From NCBI GenBank assembly GCA_033064195.1, contig JARBJD010000322.1:16479-80478 (forward strand): a DNA stretch of 64,000 nucleotides, given 5' to 3'. Below the pieces are notes generated by a model. It saw nothing but the letters and a program-made list of their open reading frames with translations, had not been told where the DNA came from and did not search any database. Both the position numbers and the translations under genes were made by a program. Source of the stretch: Blattamonas nauphoetae. Taxonomy: Eukaryota; Preaxostyla; Oxymonadida. Each line of letters opens with the position of its first letter. Position 1 is the first letter of the stretch. Positions 19,884 to 31,009 of this stretch are shown here, in pieces.

Positions 19884-22066
19884 ATGAAACTCCCGTCTGG
19901 ATGGAATCATTCCATAAACCCAAAAAATAAACGCATCTTCTGTATGTTTTCGTTTTGATTTTTCATGACATTTAGTTTTCAACAAAGAACTTCAGAAGAA
20001 AACCTACACTCCTCCTCCAGGCACCATTCTCGACAATGGAGAGGAAATCCCATCTAATCTACCAGCTGGATGGAACGGTGATTATTTTACTTTTGATTTT
20101 ACTTTGAATGTTTAGTCCAAATCGACCCAGAGTCTTCTCACCCGTTCTATTTCGATACTACGACTAAAAAGACAACATGGGACATTCCAACTCAGCCCGC
20201 AATCTCTCAAGATTTATCACATCATCCGTCTGATCTTCCTCCCCCGCCAGGTGATCTACCACCCGCAAATTCACCTCCCGCACCATCCGATGATATACTC
20301 CCTCCTCCTCCGCCTGTCAGTCCACAGACAGCAGCAAATGATCTTCCGCCCCCACCTCCAGATGATTTACCGCCCCCACCATCCATGGATCGTCTGAAAT
20401 TCTTTTGGATCCATTTTTCCCAGCATCCCTTCCGCCTCCACCGTCAACACTGCCCCCTGCCGCAACGGCTGGCATAGCTCTCAAAACAACAATATTTACA
20501 AAACCAGTCGTTTCTCGAAAAGCCAACGCACTCACAGTGAAAACAGACACTTCACCACACAAGCAGCAGACATCGGGCGCTCCCTCCCCTCAATATGCCA
20601 GCCCCTCTCGAAAGACTGCAACGCCATCCAATACAACCTCGGGCACTGGTCTTCCATCAAACATCAAAACAGAAATTCATGAGTTTCAAGTGGAAGGATA
20701 TCTCCAAAACCATTTCGCAGAACAAAAGACGGGAATGTTCAAAAAACGCATTGTGCCGTTGAGCGAGCTGATGCTTTTCCAATCTCAGTCCCTTTCTGGT
20801 CCTCTCCTCAAATCCGTCTCATCAAAATGGGAAAAAGAGGCCATTAAGAATTTTGACGATATCCTGCTTTGGATGGGAGTTAGGCAAGCCAAAGGTCCAC
20901 CCCAGATCATTGCTAGTCGAGTCGTTGGACGTGGCCAGAAAACGCCAGAACTGCGAGATGAAATCTTCATGCAACTCCTCAAACAAATCAATACAACAAT
21001 CAAAGGCACACCCCCCGAAAACAGAGAAATGCTTACACCAGAACAGCGAGAAAAGGCGTGGCAACTGCTCATGTTGTGTTGTGACAGTTTCACTCCCTCT
21101 CGAGATTTCGAAGTTGTGCTGTTTGCATACTTGGATGAGGCTCAACAAATCAGTGCAGATGTTGTGATTGACGATGGTATGGAATTCGACGAACGATTGA
21201 AAGTGGCTGCTTTCGCTCAATTTTCACACAACAAAGTGACAAAAATGCTGCAAGAGGGAGACAAGCCAATGAGGCAACTTCTTGGAACTCTTGGGAACAC
21301 AGGAATGGAAGCGTCACTCAAGAAAATGGCCGAAGTTGCTGATTCGAAGAAGGTGTTTGGATGGAGCATCGACGACATGGTCGCCAAACAAAAGGATCCG
21401 CAATTCATCGACGGTGCTTTGAGTGGAGGAGGTCCTTTGGACGTCTCGAAATTTGAGATCCCATTCATCCAAGTGTACATCTCGCAGAAAATCGTTCTAA
21501 CAGACGCTGTGCGTGAAGAGGGAGTCTTTCGTCGAAGTGTGGATCTCATGACACTCGAAGAACATATTAAACGCTTAAACAATGGACTATACAAATTCAC
21601 CTCGAACGAAACGATGCTCTATTCTGTTCTGATGAAGAACATCTTCAAACGAACCCCCAGCCCCCTCATTCCATATTCAATCTATAACAAAGCTATTGGA
21701 CTGATGATAGATGATAATGGTGTCGATCGGCGCCACGAAAACATTGATGACGAAATCTGCCAATTTGTGAATACAAATCTCTCCCGACCGAGTTTGTTGT
21801 CACTCAAGTATCTTTGTCGATTGATGCGTGCAGTCACAGCTCAACATAGCTTCAATCGAATGGATCTTGACAACCTCGCGATTGTCTTCACCCCTACACT
21901 GATCAAAATGCAAACTGACAATCCTCGTGAAGCTGTGATCAACCTTCCAAAAGAAACATACTTTGTGACCAGTCTCATGCGTTCTCTTTATCCAACTCCA
22001 GATGAGGAAGCTCTCTTCGTCGAGTATGATTCAATCACTGCTGAATTCCTGGAAAGAGTTGGATAA
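19884..22066 (+). CDS. WW-WW-MyTH4-RhoGAP protein (ARHGAP39/Vilse-like), 692 aa, 4 exons
   Basis: Exons: 19884-19941, 19976-20077, 20116-20391, 20424-22066, with introns of 34, 38 and 32 nt, GT-AG, phase 1 throughout. WW domain 1 starts LPSGWN (residue 3). WW domain 2 starts LPAGWN and ends KKTTWDIP. A run of PPPP motifs follows, then MyTH4 (about 269-427: SKWEKEAIKNFDDILLWMG, ELRDEIFMQLLKQ). RhoGAP (about 487-667) has Arg515 in GVFRRS as the likely arginine finger, LKYLCRLMRAV, and LAIVFTPTLI. This order is that of ARHGAP39/Vilse, a GTPase-activating protein for Rho/Rac linked to actin control. A duplicated tail of this gene is found at three places further downstream. Confidence 0.88.
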
Positions 22067-22183
22067 TTTCAGTACTTGTTGTCCCGTCAATCACTTTACA
22101 ATGTCATTTTCCGTCAATAGTTTGTTTTCTCGTAAAAAGAGTGATATTTTGAACAATCAAATGAGAGAACGAACAGAAGATGG

Positions 22184-25048
22184 ATGAAGTGGGAAGATCC
22201 GTCCAACATGCCTCCCAAGCATAGATTGGGGAGAAAACGTACAAAAACACAACCTTCTCCCCGCACACAACGTGGTCAATCTTCGACTTTAAACAACCCA
22301 ATCGTTCATTCAACGATTCCAAACACGCAAGAAACCAACAACGAATCATCACTTGATTCTCATTCAATCCCATCCACAGCCGATCTACTCACGATTAATG
22401 CCAATGATCGGCGATATATCCAAATTTCAAAACAAGTTCTTCTATATGAACAGAAAAGAAAACGAATCACTTTCGCTCCAAACTCAGAACAAGCATACCT
22501 GGAGAATGGCGAGACCTCTCTTCCAGCCTCCATCACGTCCGATTGGAGACTAGTCTTGCAGGATTCGATTAAGAGAAAGGATCTACGGCAAGGGTGTCTC
22601 TCGCTATTCGATCAAGTTGACTCTGGAACGAGCCTGTCACAAACCGAAGTTAATCATGCTGTCCGATTCCTGAACTATACAGGCATGCACATTGAATGTC
22701 GCAGAGGACGCGACAGAATGACCCTAGAAACCATATTCCCGGAAGAGAAAGACAAACAAACAAGACTTGTTTCCTCCTTGATCAATCTTCTCTCTCATCC
22801 ATCTAACACGCTCCGAACAGTTGCTCTCTCGTTCTTCGATGTTATTTTCTCTCGTTCATCAACTCATTTCCCAATTGCAGTGGCTACAACAGGATTGGTG
22901 CCAAAACTCTTCTTCATCCTGAAGCCACACGAAATACCTTTAAACGGAACAACCGTCGAATTCCACCGACACATTACATCGATATTGGATACTTTTTTCG
23001 GCTTTTCCTCTCCGGAGGACATCTACGACCTTCCCCACGACATCCCAGGTTTTTCTAACCAACAAAAGCTCGAATCCAAACTCATCGAACCCATTTTCCA
23101 ACCATTCTGTGCATATTTACGGTATATCCTTGCCACTCCAGATTGCAGAACTGACAATCGCTCTAACTTCTCCCTTTTGTCGAACTTGAGCCAATTCAGC
23201 CCCAAAAACATAATTCAGCTCTCTTCTTCCTCGTCTCCGGAAATTCAACAAATTTTTGGGGAGATTCGTCAGAAAATGATGGAGGAGTTTGTGTCACTGT
23301 TGGGGCTTGCCTCTTTGAGAGAAGCAGAACACTATCTTGTCTCTTCGGATGAAACAATACCATATCATCGCACCGACCAGAGGGATTCAATGGACATCAA
23401 CACATGACTGAAGGCATTTGAATGTCTGGTTGGTCGAGTGAGCGAGGGAAGAACTATCTCCGAATTGGGAGTCAAAGCGATCATGGATTTCCTGTCTCGT
23501 CGCCCGTATCAAGTGGAACTGCTCTCCTGTCCAAGTGATCAATTTGGACTCATCATGGACCGTAAAGCCGTTTCTTCGTCGAAATTTGACTTGAAATCAC
23601 TCTGGGCACTCTTCACGCCCACTCAGCCGCACCACGCCGCCGCCACTCTCCATGCATTCCGTTGGTTCATGAATCAACCGTTCAATGTGACTTTCATGAA
23701 GCACATTTGGACCAGATGGTTCCCCAGCTTCACCAATGTGGTTGATCCATCGAAGCTGCCCTTCACTTCTGAGTTCATCCCACTCCACACAGAACTCCTC
23801 GAATTGTTGAAAGATCATCCGACTGAGATGCGAAAGTATGAAAAAAAGAACCTGCATAAATCGAAAAATGAACTTCGAGTCGAACTGGACGAGATCTATC
23901 TCGCATTCTACAGTCACACGAAGGACTACATCATCCGTCTCTCACTCCATCCGTTCGCTTTGGATGGCGATGACAATGACACGATTCTTGATTTTCTCGT
24001 CCGTTTCTTTCCATCCTACTTCGATGACACACTGGACAAGCCGTATCGAGAAGAACTGAGAAAGGAAATGGATGAATCTGCCCTCTCATCATCATCTCCA
24101 CCCTTCATCCTCACATCTGAACTCGTGTTTCGTCTCTCCGACGAAGAGATCATGAACATTGTGGACAGAATTGTTGCTCTGCTCGCCAGCGACTCACCGT
24201 TGGATGACGACACCATCCTTCGGATCTGCGTGTTCTGCAAAAGGAGTTTCTATGACCTGTATCTGCCCGAATTGTTTAGAAAAGTTGGTAGGTCGACTGA
24301 TCAATACCTCCACGCACTCGAATCTCTCCTCTCTCTGCATCTGGCATATTTACATCGAGCACCGTTCAACTATCTCCTCTCGACTCAATGGAACAAAAAG
24401 CCAACACTCGACGAGTGGGACGATGTCGATTTGGAGAGCGTTGGAATTGTGATGCAAATGATCAACCAGAACAATCTCTCGTTCAAGCATGCCTCATCAC
24501 GACTCCTCGATTGTGTAATCCATATCCTGCCACAAGCTCGCCACTGTGCCACTCGACTGTCTCTATCGCAGCTCGACAGCCTGCTTGCTCCGTCGATCGG
24601 CATTGTCAGCCGATTTTTCATGCAACCACACGACTTCGAGAAGGAACAAAGATGGAAAAAGAAGAACATCTTCTTCGATTTCTGCGAATTGTGTGATGAG
24701 CGAGTGGTTGCTCAGTGTTTCAGCAGGACTGGATTCTTCTCTCGCATTGTGACTCGTTTGTTCAACCACCAATCCAACACAGATGAATACCTTCTCAATA
24801 TGTTCATCGATCATGAAATGTATTCTTGTCGGCCAATCGAAGATCAAAAGACGATTCGAAGAACAATCCCAAACTTTCTGGGGGAAGGCTGGCAAGATGC
24901 TTTGGAGCTCATTTTCGTTACGGGGAAGGACATCGACCGTGCCGACACTAAACGCGCAACAAAACGCATGATGCAATTCTTTGGGGCCAATGTCGACGAT
25001 CAAAAAGATAGGATGACTTACTCACACTGGCCACTCCAACTCATGTAG
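22184..25048 (+). pseudogene. Tandem family gene, copy 1, broken by one nonsense codon
   Basis: The frame runs from ATG 22184 to TAG 25046-25048 (about 954 codons), interrupted by TGA at 23405-23407. The intact copy 4 and the other copies have TGG (Trp) at the matching position, so a single G-to-A change explains the stop. Both sides of the stop keep the family sequence. Predicted products are helical, with paired-helix segments such as LVSSLINLLSHPSNTLRTV resembling ARM/HEAT repeats; no catalytic motif is seen. The N-terminus is basic (KHRLGRKRTKT). The C-terminus is shared with copy 3. The family is unrecognised beyond similarity to the large helical protein families I recall from oxymonad genomes. 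Confidence 0.75.
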
Positions 25049-25266
25049 TGTTATCACGAATGGACAGATACATCACATTCTGTGTTCAGTCTCCATTTCA
25101 TTTCATTCAATTTTCTCATCTCATCCAAGAAGTCGCTTTTCTCGTTCGTTTTCTCCTCAACACAATCAATCGTCGGAAATAGATTGCCAAGAAAACATCA
25201 TGATGTGTCGAGATAACAATCATAGTCGAATGCATGACGTTGAAAGAACAAAACATGACCAGCGAT
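25049..25266. other. 3' flank of copy 1, duplicated unit
   Basis: This AT-rich stretch (TTTCATTTCATTCAATTTTC and neighbours) recurs after each copy, at about 29945, 33890 and 37895. No gene is seen. It ends with CCAGCGAT, the target duplication of the hAT element. Confidence 0.5.
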
Positions 25267-26167
25267 CAGGGGTTTCGGAACCGGAGGAATTTATGGGTAA
25301 AACACTGTTGGCGGAGGCAGAGAAAGTTCACTTTTTGCCACTCTGACACTTTGGGTGATTCTTTTTTGAAAAGAAAAAAAATACCTAATTCTACGACAGA
25401 GAAATGGCGAGAAAATCACAGAGAAGGTTGAAAACCTCTTATTGAGCAAATGCGGAGCTGATCGTTTTTGCTCATTTTCTTCATTTTTTCAAGTTTGAAC
25501 TGGAAAAACAACTTTCAGACTCAATATTGAAATCTCCACCTCTACCGGTGTTTTTCCTCCATCTCAATCAACTTTTTCCGTCATCAATGGAATCATCAGT
25601 GATCAACGCTCTCGAACGAGTGTTTGCTGATACGGGATACGGAAGTGATATTCGACTTTGGTAGCCGAACTGAAGTTTTCTGGAAGATATTAAAACAGAA
25701 ATTTGGATATTTACTTGGAATATCATCGATAGCCATCTCGGAATATCGTCATCTCAAACAGATGGTCGGATCTAGTCATGGAAAAGGACAAAATCACCAA
25801 ATATCCCATTTTGAAACATATACTCGTTCTTGATTCTATATCTTCTGTCAAAATAGGACCTATAACATCTGTCTGCACGAAGAAAAAAACTGGCAAAAAC
25901 TCTATATCAAAGCACATTATCGGCAGAAAATCTTCTTGGTTTGATGAGAAATCGCCACATTTTCCGAATAGTCCGATGTGAATACAATCTACAGCAATCT
26001 GGGTGACATTTGCGCTGGAATCTAAAACGGACTCCAAAACTAGACAATTGAGTAATCACTATTTTCTCTTCACTTCTACGGTTTTTTGCTTCATTCCATT
26101 TCAAAATGAGATATCTCGTTTTCCATATTAATTTATTTAAGGCTGGCCTCCGGTTCCAAAACCCCTG
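25267..26167. mobile_element. Non-autonomous hAT element, 901 bp, with 8-bp target duplication
   Basis: The terminal inverted repeats are 21 bp with one mismatch (25267-25287 and 26147-26167) and begin CAGGGGTTT. CAGGG-type ends are typical of hAT elements. The 8-bp duplication CCAGCGAT flanks it exactly (25259-25266 and 26168-26175). Spacer 3 of the same gene cluster keeps the empty site: there the sequence runs from ACATGACA through GGCGAT to ATTCGTCAAAAGG without the insert. The interior is AT-rich and has no transposase, only a 25-codon ORF from 25587. It would need a transposase from elsewhere. The intact hAT gene at 41501 is a candidate, though its own ends could not be matched. Confidence 0.88.
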
Positions 26168-26175
26168 CCAGCGAT

Positions 26176-26880
26176 AGTGTATTCGTCAAAAGGATGAACA
26201 AAACAATTGAGAAGCCGAGAAGCCAATGAGTTGAGAGGATGGTGGAGACAGAGAGGAACAAAAGTGGGATTGGCTCGCTGAAGGATTGCAGAGACGGAAC
26301 AAAGAAGTTGAAGTTCTGTTCAGATGATGAAGAGAGGAAAGTGAGGTCTGTTTGGAATGTTACAAAGGAGACAATGCTGAGAGAAGTCTGGGAAACAGCC
26401 AATTGTGGAGGAGGATGGCGAGAGATGAGTGTGTGGAGAAGAGAGATCACAGGCTGAGTGTCATTCTTGGCTGATCGGATGAGACTAAAGATGAACAACG
26501 TGTTCTGAACACTCACGTGAAGAACAGCGGATGGAGTAGAGTCAATTGCCAAGCGATGCCATGCGTGACCAGAATGTTCCTGACGGTACAGACGAACGGA
26601 CACGCCATTTCAGCGAGCTCCTCCAAAGTGTTGCGAGGAGCACTGTCTGGGTCAATTTCAGGGTTGACGATCGCCCTTCAATCGGATGGAGTTGGAATGA
26701 AATCGACGACATGTCGCTGAGTGACGCTTGTTGGCAAATTTCTGACTGGAGGAATCGGAACAGATACGTCACGAGTTCGGTTTGGATGTCGACGTCGGAT
26801 ATGGGGTTGAAGGGGTTCGACTCAGAAGAACCGAACACTTGTCTTTACATTGGAAACACCTCCATTCAAAAGGGATGTCA
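26176..26880 (-). pseudogene. Antisense gene debris in spacer 1
   Basis: On the minus strand this stretch encodes pieces such as DPDSAPRNTLEELAEMACPF and VRNILVTHGIAW in a frame with interruptions. The same peptide pieces recur at 30117-30410 and 34407-34637, and in shorter form near 38280. They look like remains of one ancestral minus-strand gene caught in the duplicated unit. No copy is intact and I do not recognise the family. Confidence 0.5.
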
Positions 26881-26881
26881 T

Positions 26882-26959
26882 TATCCAACTCCAGATGAGG
26901 AAGCTCTCTTCGTCGAGAACGATTCAATCACTGCTGAATTCCTGGAAAGAGTTGGATAA
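26882..26959 (+). pseudogene. Duplicated 3' tail of the RhoGAP gene (fragment a)
   Basis: This matches the last 25 codons and stop of the RhoGAP gene (PTPDEEALFVE...FLERVG), with one local change (TAT to AAC). It marks the left junction of the duplicated unit holding copy 2. No catalytic part is present. Confidence 0.8.
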
Positions 26960-27076
26960 TTTCAGTACTTGTTGTCCCGTCAATCACTTTACAATGTCAT
27001 TTTCCGTCAATAGTTTGTTTTCTCGTAAAAAGAGTGATATTTTGAACAATCAAATGAGAGAACGAACAGAAGATGG

Positions 27077-29904
27077 ATGAAGTGGGAAGATCCGTCCAAC
27101 ATGCCTCCCAAGCATAGATTGGGGAGAAAACGTACAAAAACACAACCTTCTCCCCGCACACAACGTGGTCAATCTTCGACTTTAAACAACCCAATCGTTC
27201 ATTCAACGATTCCAAACACGCAAGAAACCAACAACGAATCATCACTTGATTCTCATTCAATCCCATCCACAGCCGATCTACTCACGATTAATGCCAATGA
27301 TCGGCGATATATCCAAATTTCAAAACAAGTTCTTCTATATGAACAGAAAAGAAAACGAATCACTTTCGCTCCAAACTCAGAACAAGCATACCTGGAGAAT
27401 GGCGAGACCTCTCTTCCAGCCTCCATCACGTCCGATTGGAGACTAGTCTTGCAGGATTCGATTAAGAGAAAGGATCTACGGCAAGGGTGTCTCTCGCTAT
27501 TCGATCAAGTTGACTCTGGAACGAGCCTGTCACAAACCGAAGTTAATCATGCTGTCCGATTCCTGAACTATACAGGCATGCACATTGAATGTCGCAGAGG
27601 ACGCGACAGAATGACCCTAGAAACCATATTCCCGGAAGAGAAAGACAAACAAACAAGACTTGTTTCCTCCTTGATCAATCTTCTCTCTCATCCATCTAAC
27701 ACGCTCCGAACAGTTGCTCTCTCGTTCTTCGATGTTATTTTCTCTCGTTCATCAACTCATTTCCCAATTGCAGTGGCTACAACAGGATTGGTGCCAAAAC
27801 TCTTCTTCATCCTGAAGCCACACGAAATACCTTTAAACGGAACAACCGTCGAATTCCACCGACACATTACATCGATATTGGATACTTTTTTCGGCTTTTC
27901 CTCTCCGGAGGACATCTACGACCTTCCCCACGACATCCCAGGTTTTTCTAACCAACAAAAGCTCGAATCCAAACTCATCGAACCCATTTTCCAACCATTC
28001 TGTGCATATTTACGGTATCTCCTTGCCACTCCAGTTTGCCCAACTGATCATTGCTCTGGCTACTCCCTTTTGTCGAACATGAGCTAATTCAGCCCAAAAA
28101 CATAATTCAGCTCTCTCATTCCTCGTCTCCGGAAATTCGACAATTTTTTGGCGAGATTCGTCAGAAAATGATGGAGGAGTTTGTTTCACTGTTGGGTCTT
28201 GCCTCATTGAGAGAAGCACAACGCTATCTTGTCTCTTCGGATGAAACAATATTTTCTCGTCTCGCCGGCCAGAGGGATTCAATGGACATCAACACATGGC
28301 TGAAGGCATTTGAATGTCTGGTTGTTCGAATGAGTGAGGGAAGAACTATCTCCGAATTGGGAGTCAAAGCGGTCATGGACTTTGTGTCTCGTCGCCCGTC
28401 TCGAGTGGAACTGTTCTCCTGTCCAGATGATCAATTTGGACTCATCATGGACCGTAAAGCCGTTTCTTCGTCGAAATTTGACTCGAAGGCACTCTGGGCA
28501 CTCTTCACGCCCACTCAACCGCACCACGCCGCCACCACTCTCCATGCATTCCGTTGGTTCATCAGCTACTCGTTCGGATTGCCTTTCATGAAGCACATTT
28601 GGAATGGATGGTTACCCAGCTTCACCAATGTGGTTGACCCATCGAAGCTACCCTTCACTTCTGAATTCATCCCACTCCACACAGAACTCATCGAATTTTT
28701 GAAAGATCATCCGACTGAGATGCGAGAGTATGAAAAAAAGATTCCGTGTAACCCGAAAGATGAACTTCGAGTCGAACTGGACGAACTCTATCTCGCATTC
28801 TACAGTCACACGAAGGATTACATCATCCATCTCTCACTCCATCCGTTCGCTTTGGATAGCGATGATAACGACACAATTCTTGACTTTCTCATCCCTTTCT
28901 TTCAATCCTGCTTCGATAACACTCTGGACAAGCCGTTTCGAGAAGAATTGAGAAAGGAAATGGATGAATCTGCCCTCTCATCACCATCTCCACCATTCAT
29001 CCTCACATCTGAACTTGTGTTCCGTCTCTCCGACACCGAGATCATGAACATTGTGGACAGAATTGTTGCTCTGCTCGACAGCAACTCTCCTTTGGATGAC
29101 GACACTATCCTTCGGATATGCGCGTTCCACAGAATGCAACACAAATGGGTGTATCTGCCTGACCTGTTCAGAAAAGTAGGTAGGTCGACTGAACAATACC
29201 TCCACGCACTCGAATCTCTCCTCTCTCTGCATCTGGCATATTTACATCGAGCACCAATCAAATATCTCCTCTCGACTCAATGGAACAAAAAGCCAACACT
29301 CGACGAGTGGGACGATGTCGATTTGGAGAGCGTTGGAATTGTGATGCAAATGATCAACCAGAACAATCTCTCGTTCAAGCATGCCTCATCACGACTCCTC
29401 ATTTATGCAATCCAAGCCCTGCAACAAACTCGCCACTGTGCCACTCGAGTGTCTCTATCGCAGCTCGAGCGACTGATTGCTCCGTCCGTCGGCATTATCA
29501 GCCGATTTTTCGTGCAATCACACGACTTCGAGATGGAACAAAGATGGGAAAGTGAGACCATCTTCTCCTATTTCTGCATTTTGTGTGATGAACGAGTGAT
29601 TGTTCAGTGTTTCAGCAGGACTGGATTCTTCTCTCACATTGTGACTCGTTTGTTCAACTTCGACTTCAACACAAGCGAATACCCTCTCGATATGATCATC
29701 GATCATCACATGTATGATCGTAGGCCCATCAAAGATCAGAAGACGATTCCAAGAACAATCCCAAACTTTCTGGAAGAAGGCTGGCAAGATGCTTTGGAGT
29801 TCATTTTCGTGACGGGGAAGCACATCGACCGTGCCGACATCCAATTCAAAACAGAAAAAATGATTCAATTCTTTGGTGCCAATTTCCGCGGTCTACAACG
29901 ATAG
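27077..29904 (+). pseudogene. Tandem family gene, copy 2, nonsense codon plus frameshift
   Basis: The first 310 or so residues are identical to copy 1. A TAA at 28085-28087 replaces the CAA (Gln) of copies 1, 3 and 4. A few bases on, a run of three C replaces the four C of copies 1 and 4, so the downstream part (28051-29904) continues in another frame. That half matches the family to its end (NFRGLQR, shared with copy 4). Two independent lesions within 15 bases make this a pseudogene unless an intron, for which I see no signals, removes them. Confidence 0.8.
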
Positions 29905-30755
29905 GATGACTTCCTGATGCTTTTCACTCTCATTCGTGTGGTGTTATCACGAATGGACAGAAACAACACGTTCAATGTTCAGTCTCCATTTCATTTCATT
30001 CAATTTTCTCATCTCATCAAAGAAGTCGCTTTTATTTTTTCGTCTTCTCCTCAACTTCACTCAAAGTCGAGCTGTGAAAAGTGAATTGTTGAGGAGCGGC
30101 TGATTCGACAATGTCTTCAGACACAAACCCTTCTGAAAAGCCGAGAAGCCAATGAGTTGACGTGATGGTGCAGACGGAGAGGAACGAGAGCAGGGTTGAC
30201 TCGCCGATTGGAGGAGGATGGCGAGAGATGAACAGTGTTCTGAACACTCACGCAAAGAACGGCGGATGATGTGGAGTCAATTGCCAAGCGATGCCATGCG
30301 TGACCAGAATGTTCTCTGACGGTACAGACGAACGGACACATCATTTCAGCGAGCTCCTCCAAAGTGTTGCGAGGAGCACTGTTTGGGTCAGTTTCAGGAT
30401 TTATGATCACCCTTCAATCGGATGGGGTTGGAATGGAATCGACGACATGTTGCAGAGTGACGCTTCTTGGCCAACTTCTCACTGGAGGAATCGGCACATA
30501 TTCGTCACGAGTTCGGTTTGGATGTCGATGTCCGAGATGGGGTAATACGAGGATGGTTGGAGTGAGACGATGAGATGTTCTGCTTCTCCAATTACGTTAT
30601 TCGGAGGGATATTGACGAACCCCTAGACAGTTGTCGTGTATTCGTCAGGCAACATCAGAGAATGTTGACAGAGTGACGAATGGCGAAAACGAGAGATAAT
30701 GACAGTGAAAAGTGGGCAATTGTATTGGTTGTGACGTCATTCTTCGATGTATCGG
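29905..30755 (-). pseudogene. Spacer 2: 3' flank and antisense gene debris
   Basis: The 3' flank sequence common to all units is followed by minus-strand fragments (NPETDPNSAPRNTLEELAEM at about 30360-30400). A stretch at 30575-30690 is similar to 38341-38440 in the decayed minus-strand gene. No intact frame. Confidence 0.45.
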
Positions 30756-30893
30756 GAAGCTGTGATCAACCTTCCAAAAGAAACAAACTTTGTGACCAGT
30801 CTCATGCGTTCTCTTTATCCAACTCCAGATGAGGAAGCTCTCTTCGTCGAGTACGATTCAATCACTGCTGAATTCATGGAAAGAGTTGGATAA
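30756..30893 (+). pseudogene. Duplicated 3' tail of the RhoGAP gene (fragment b, longest)
   Basis: This covers the last 45 or so codons of the RhoGAP gene (from EAVINLPKET to ERVG and TAA). It reaches further into the gene than fragments a and c, so this junction either is the original duplication breakpoint or arose separately. Confidence 0.8.
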
Positions 30894-31009
30894 TTTCAGT
30901 ACTTGTTGTCCTGTCATCACTTTACAATGTCATATTCCGTCAATAGTTCGTTTTCTCGTAAAAAGAGTGATATTTTGAACAATCAAATGAGAGAACGAAC
31001 AGAAGATGG

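Noticed and set aside
28085-28087. TAA read as glutamine (alternative code as in some oxymonads)
   Set aside because: TAA and TAG clearly end several intact genes (15774, 22066, 37846) and are absent inside the long frames. The nearby frameshift would still disable the copy.
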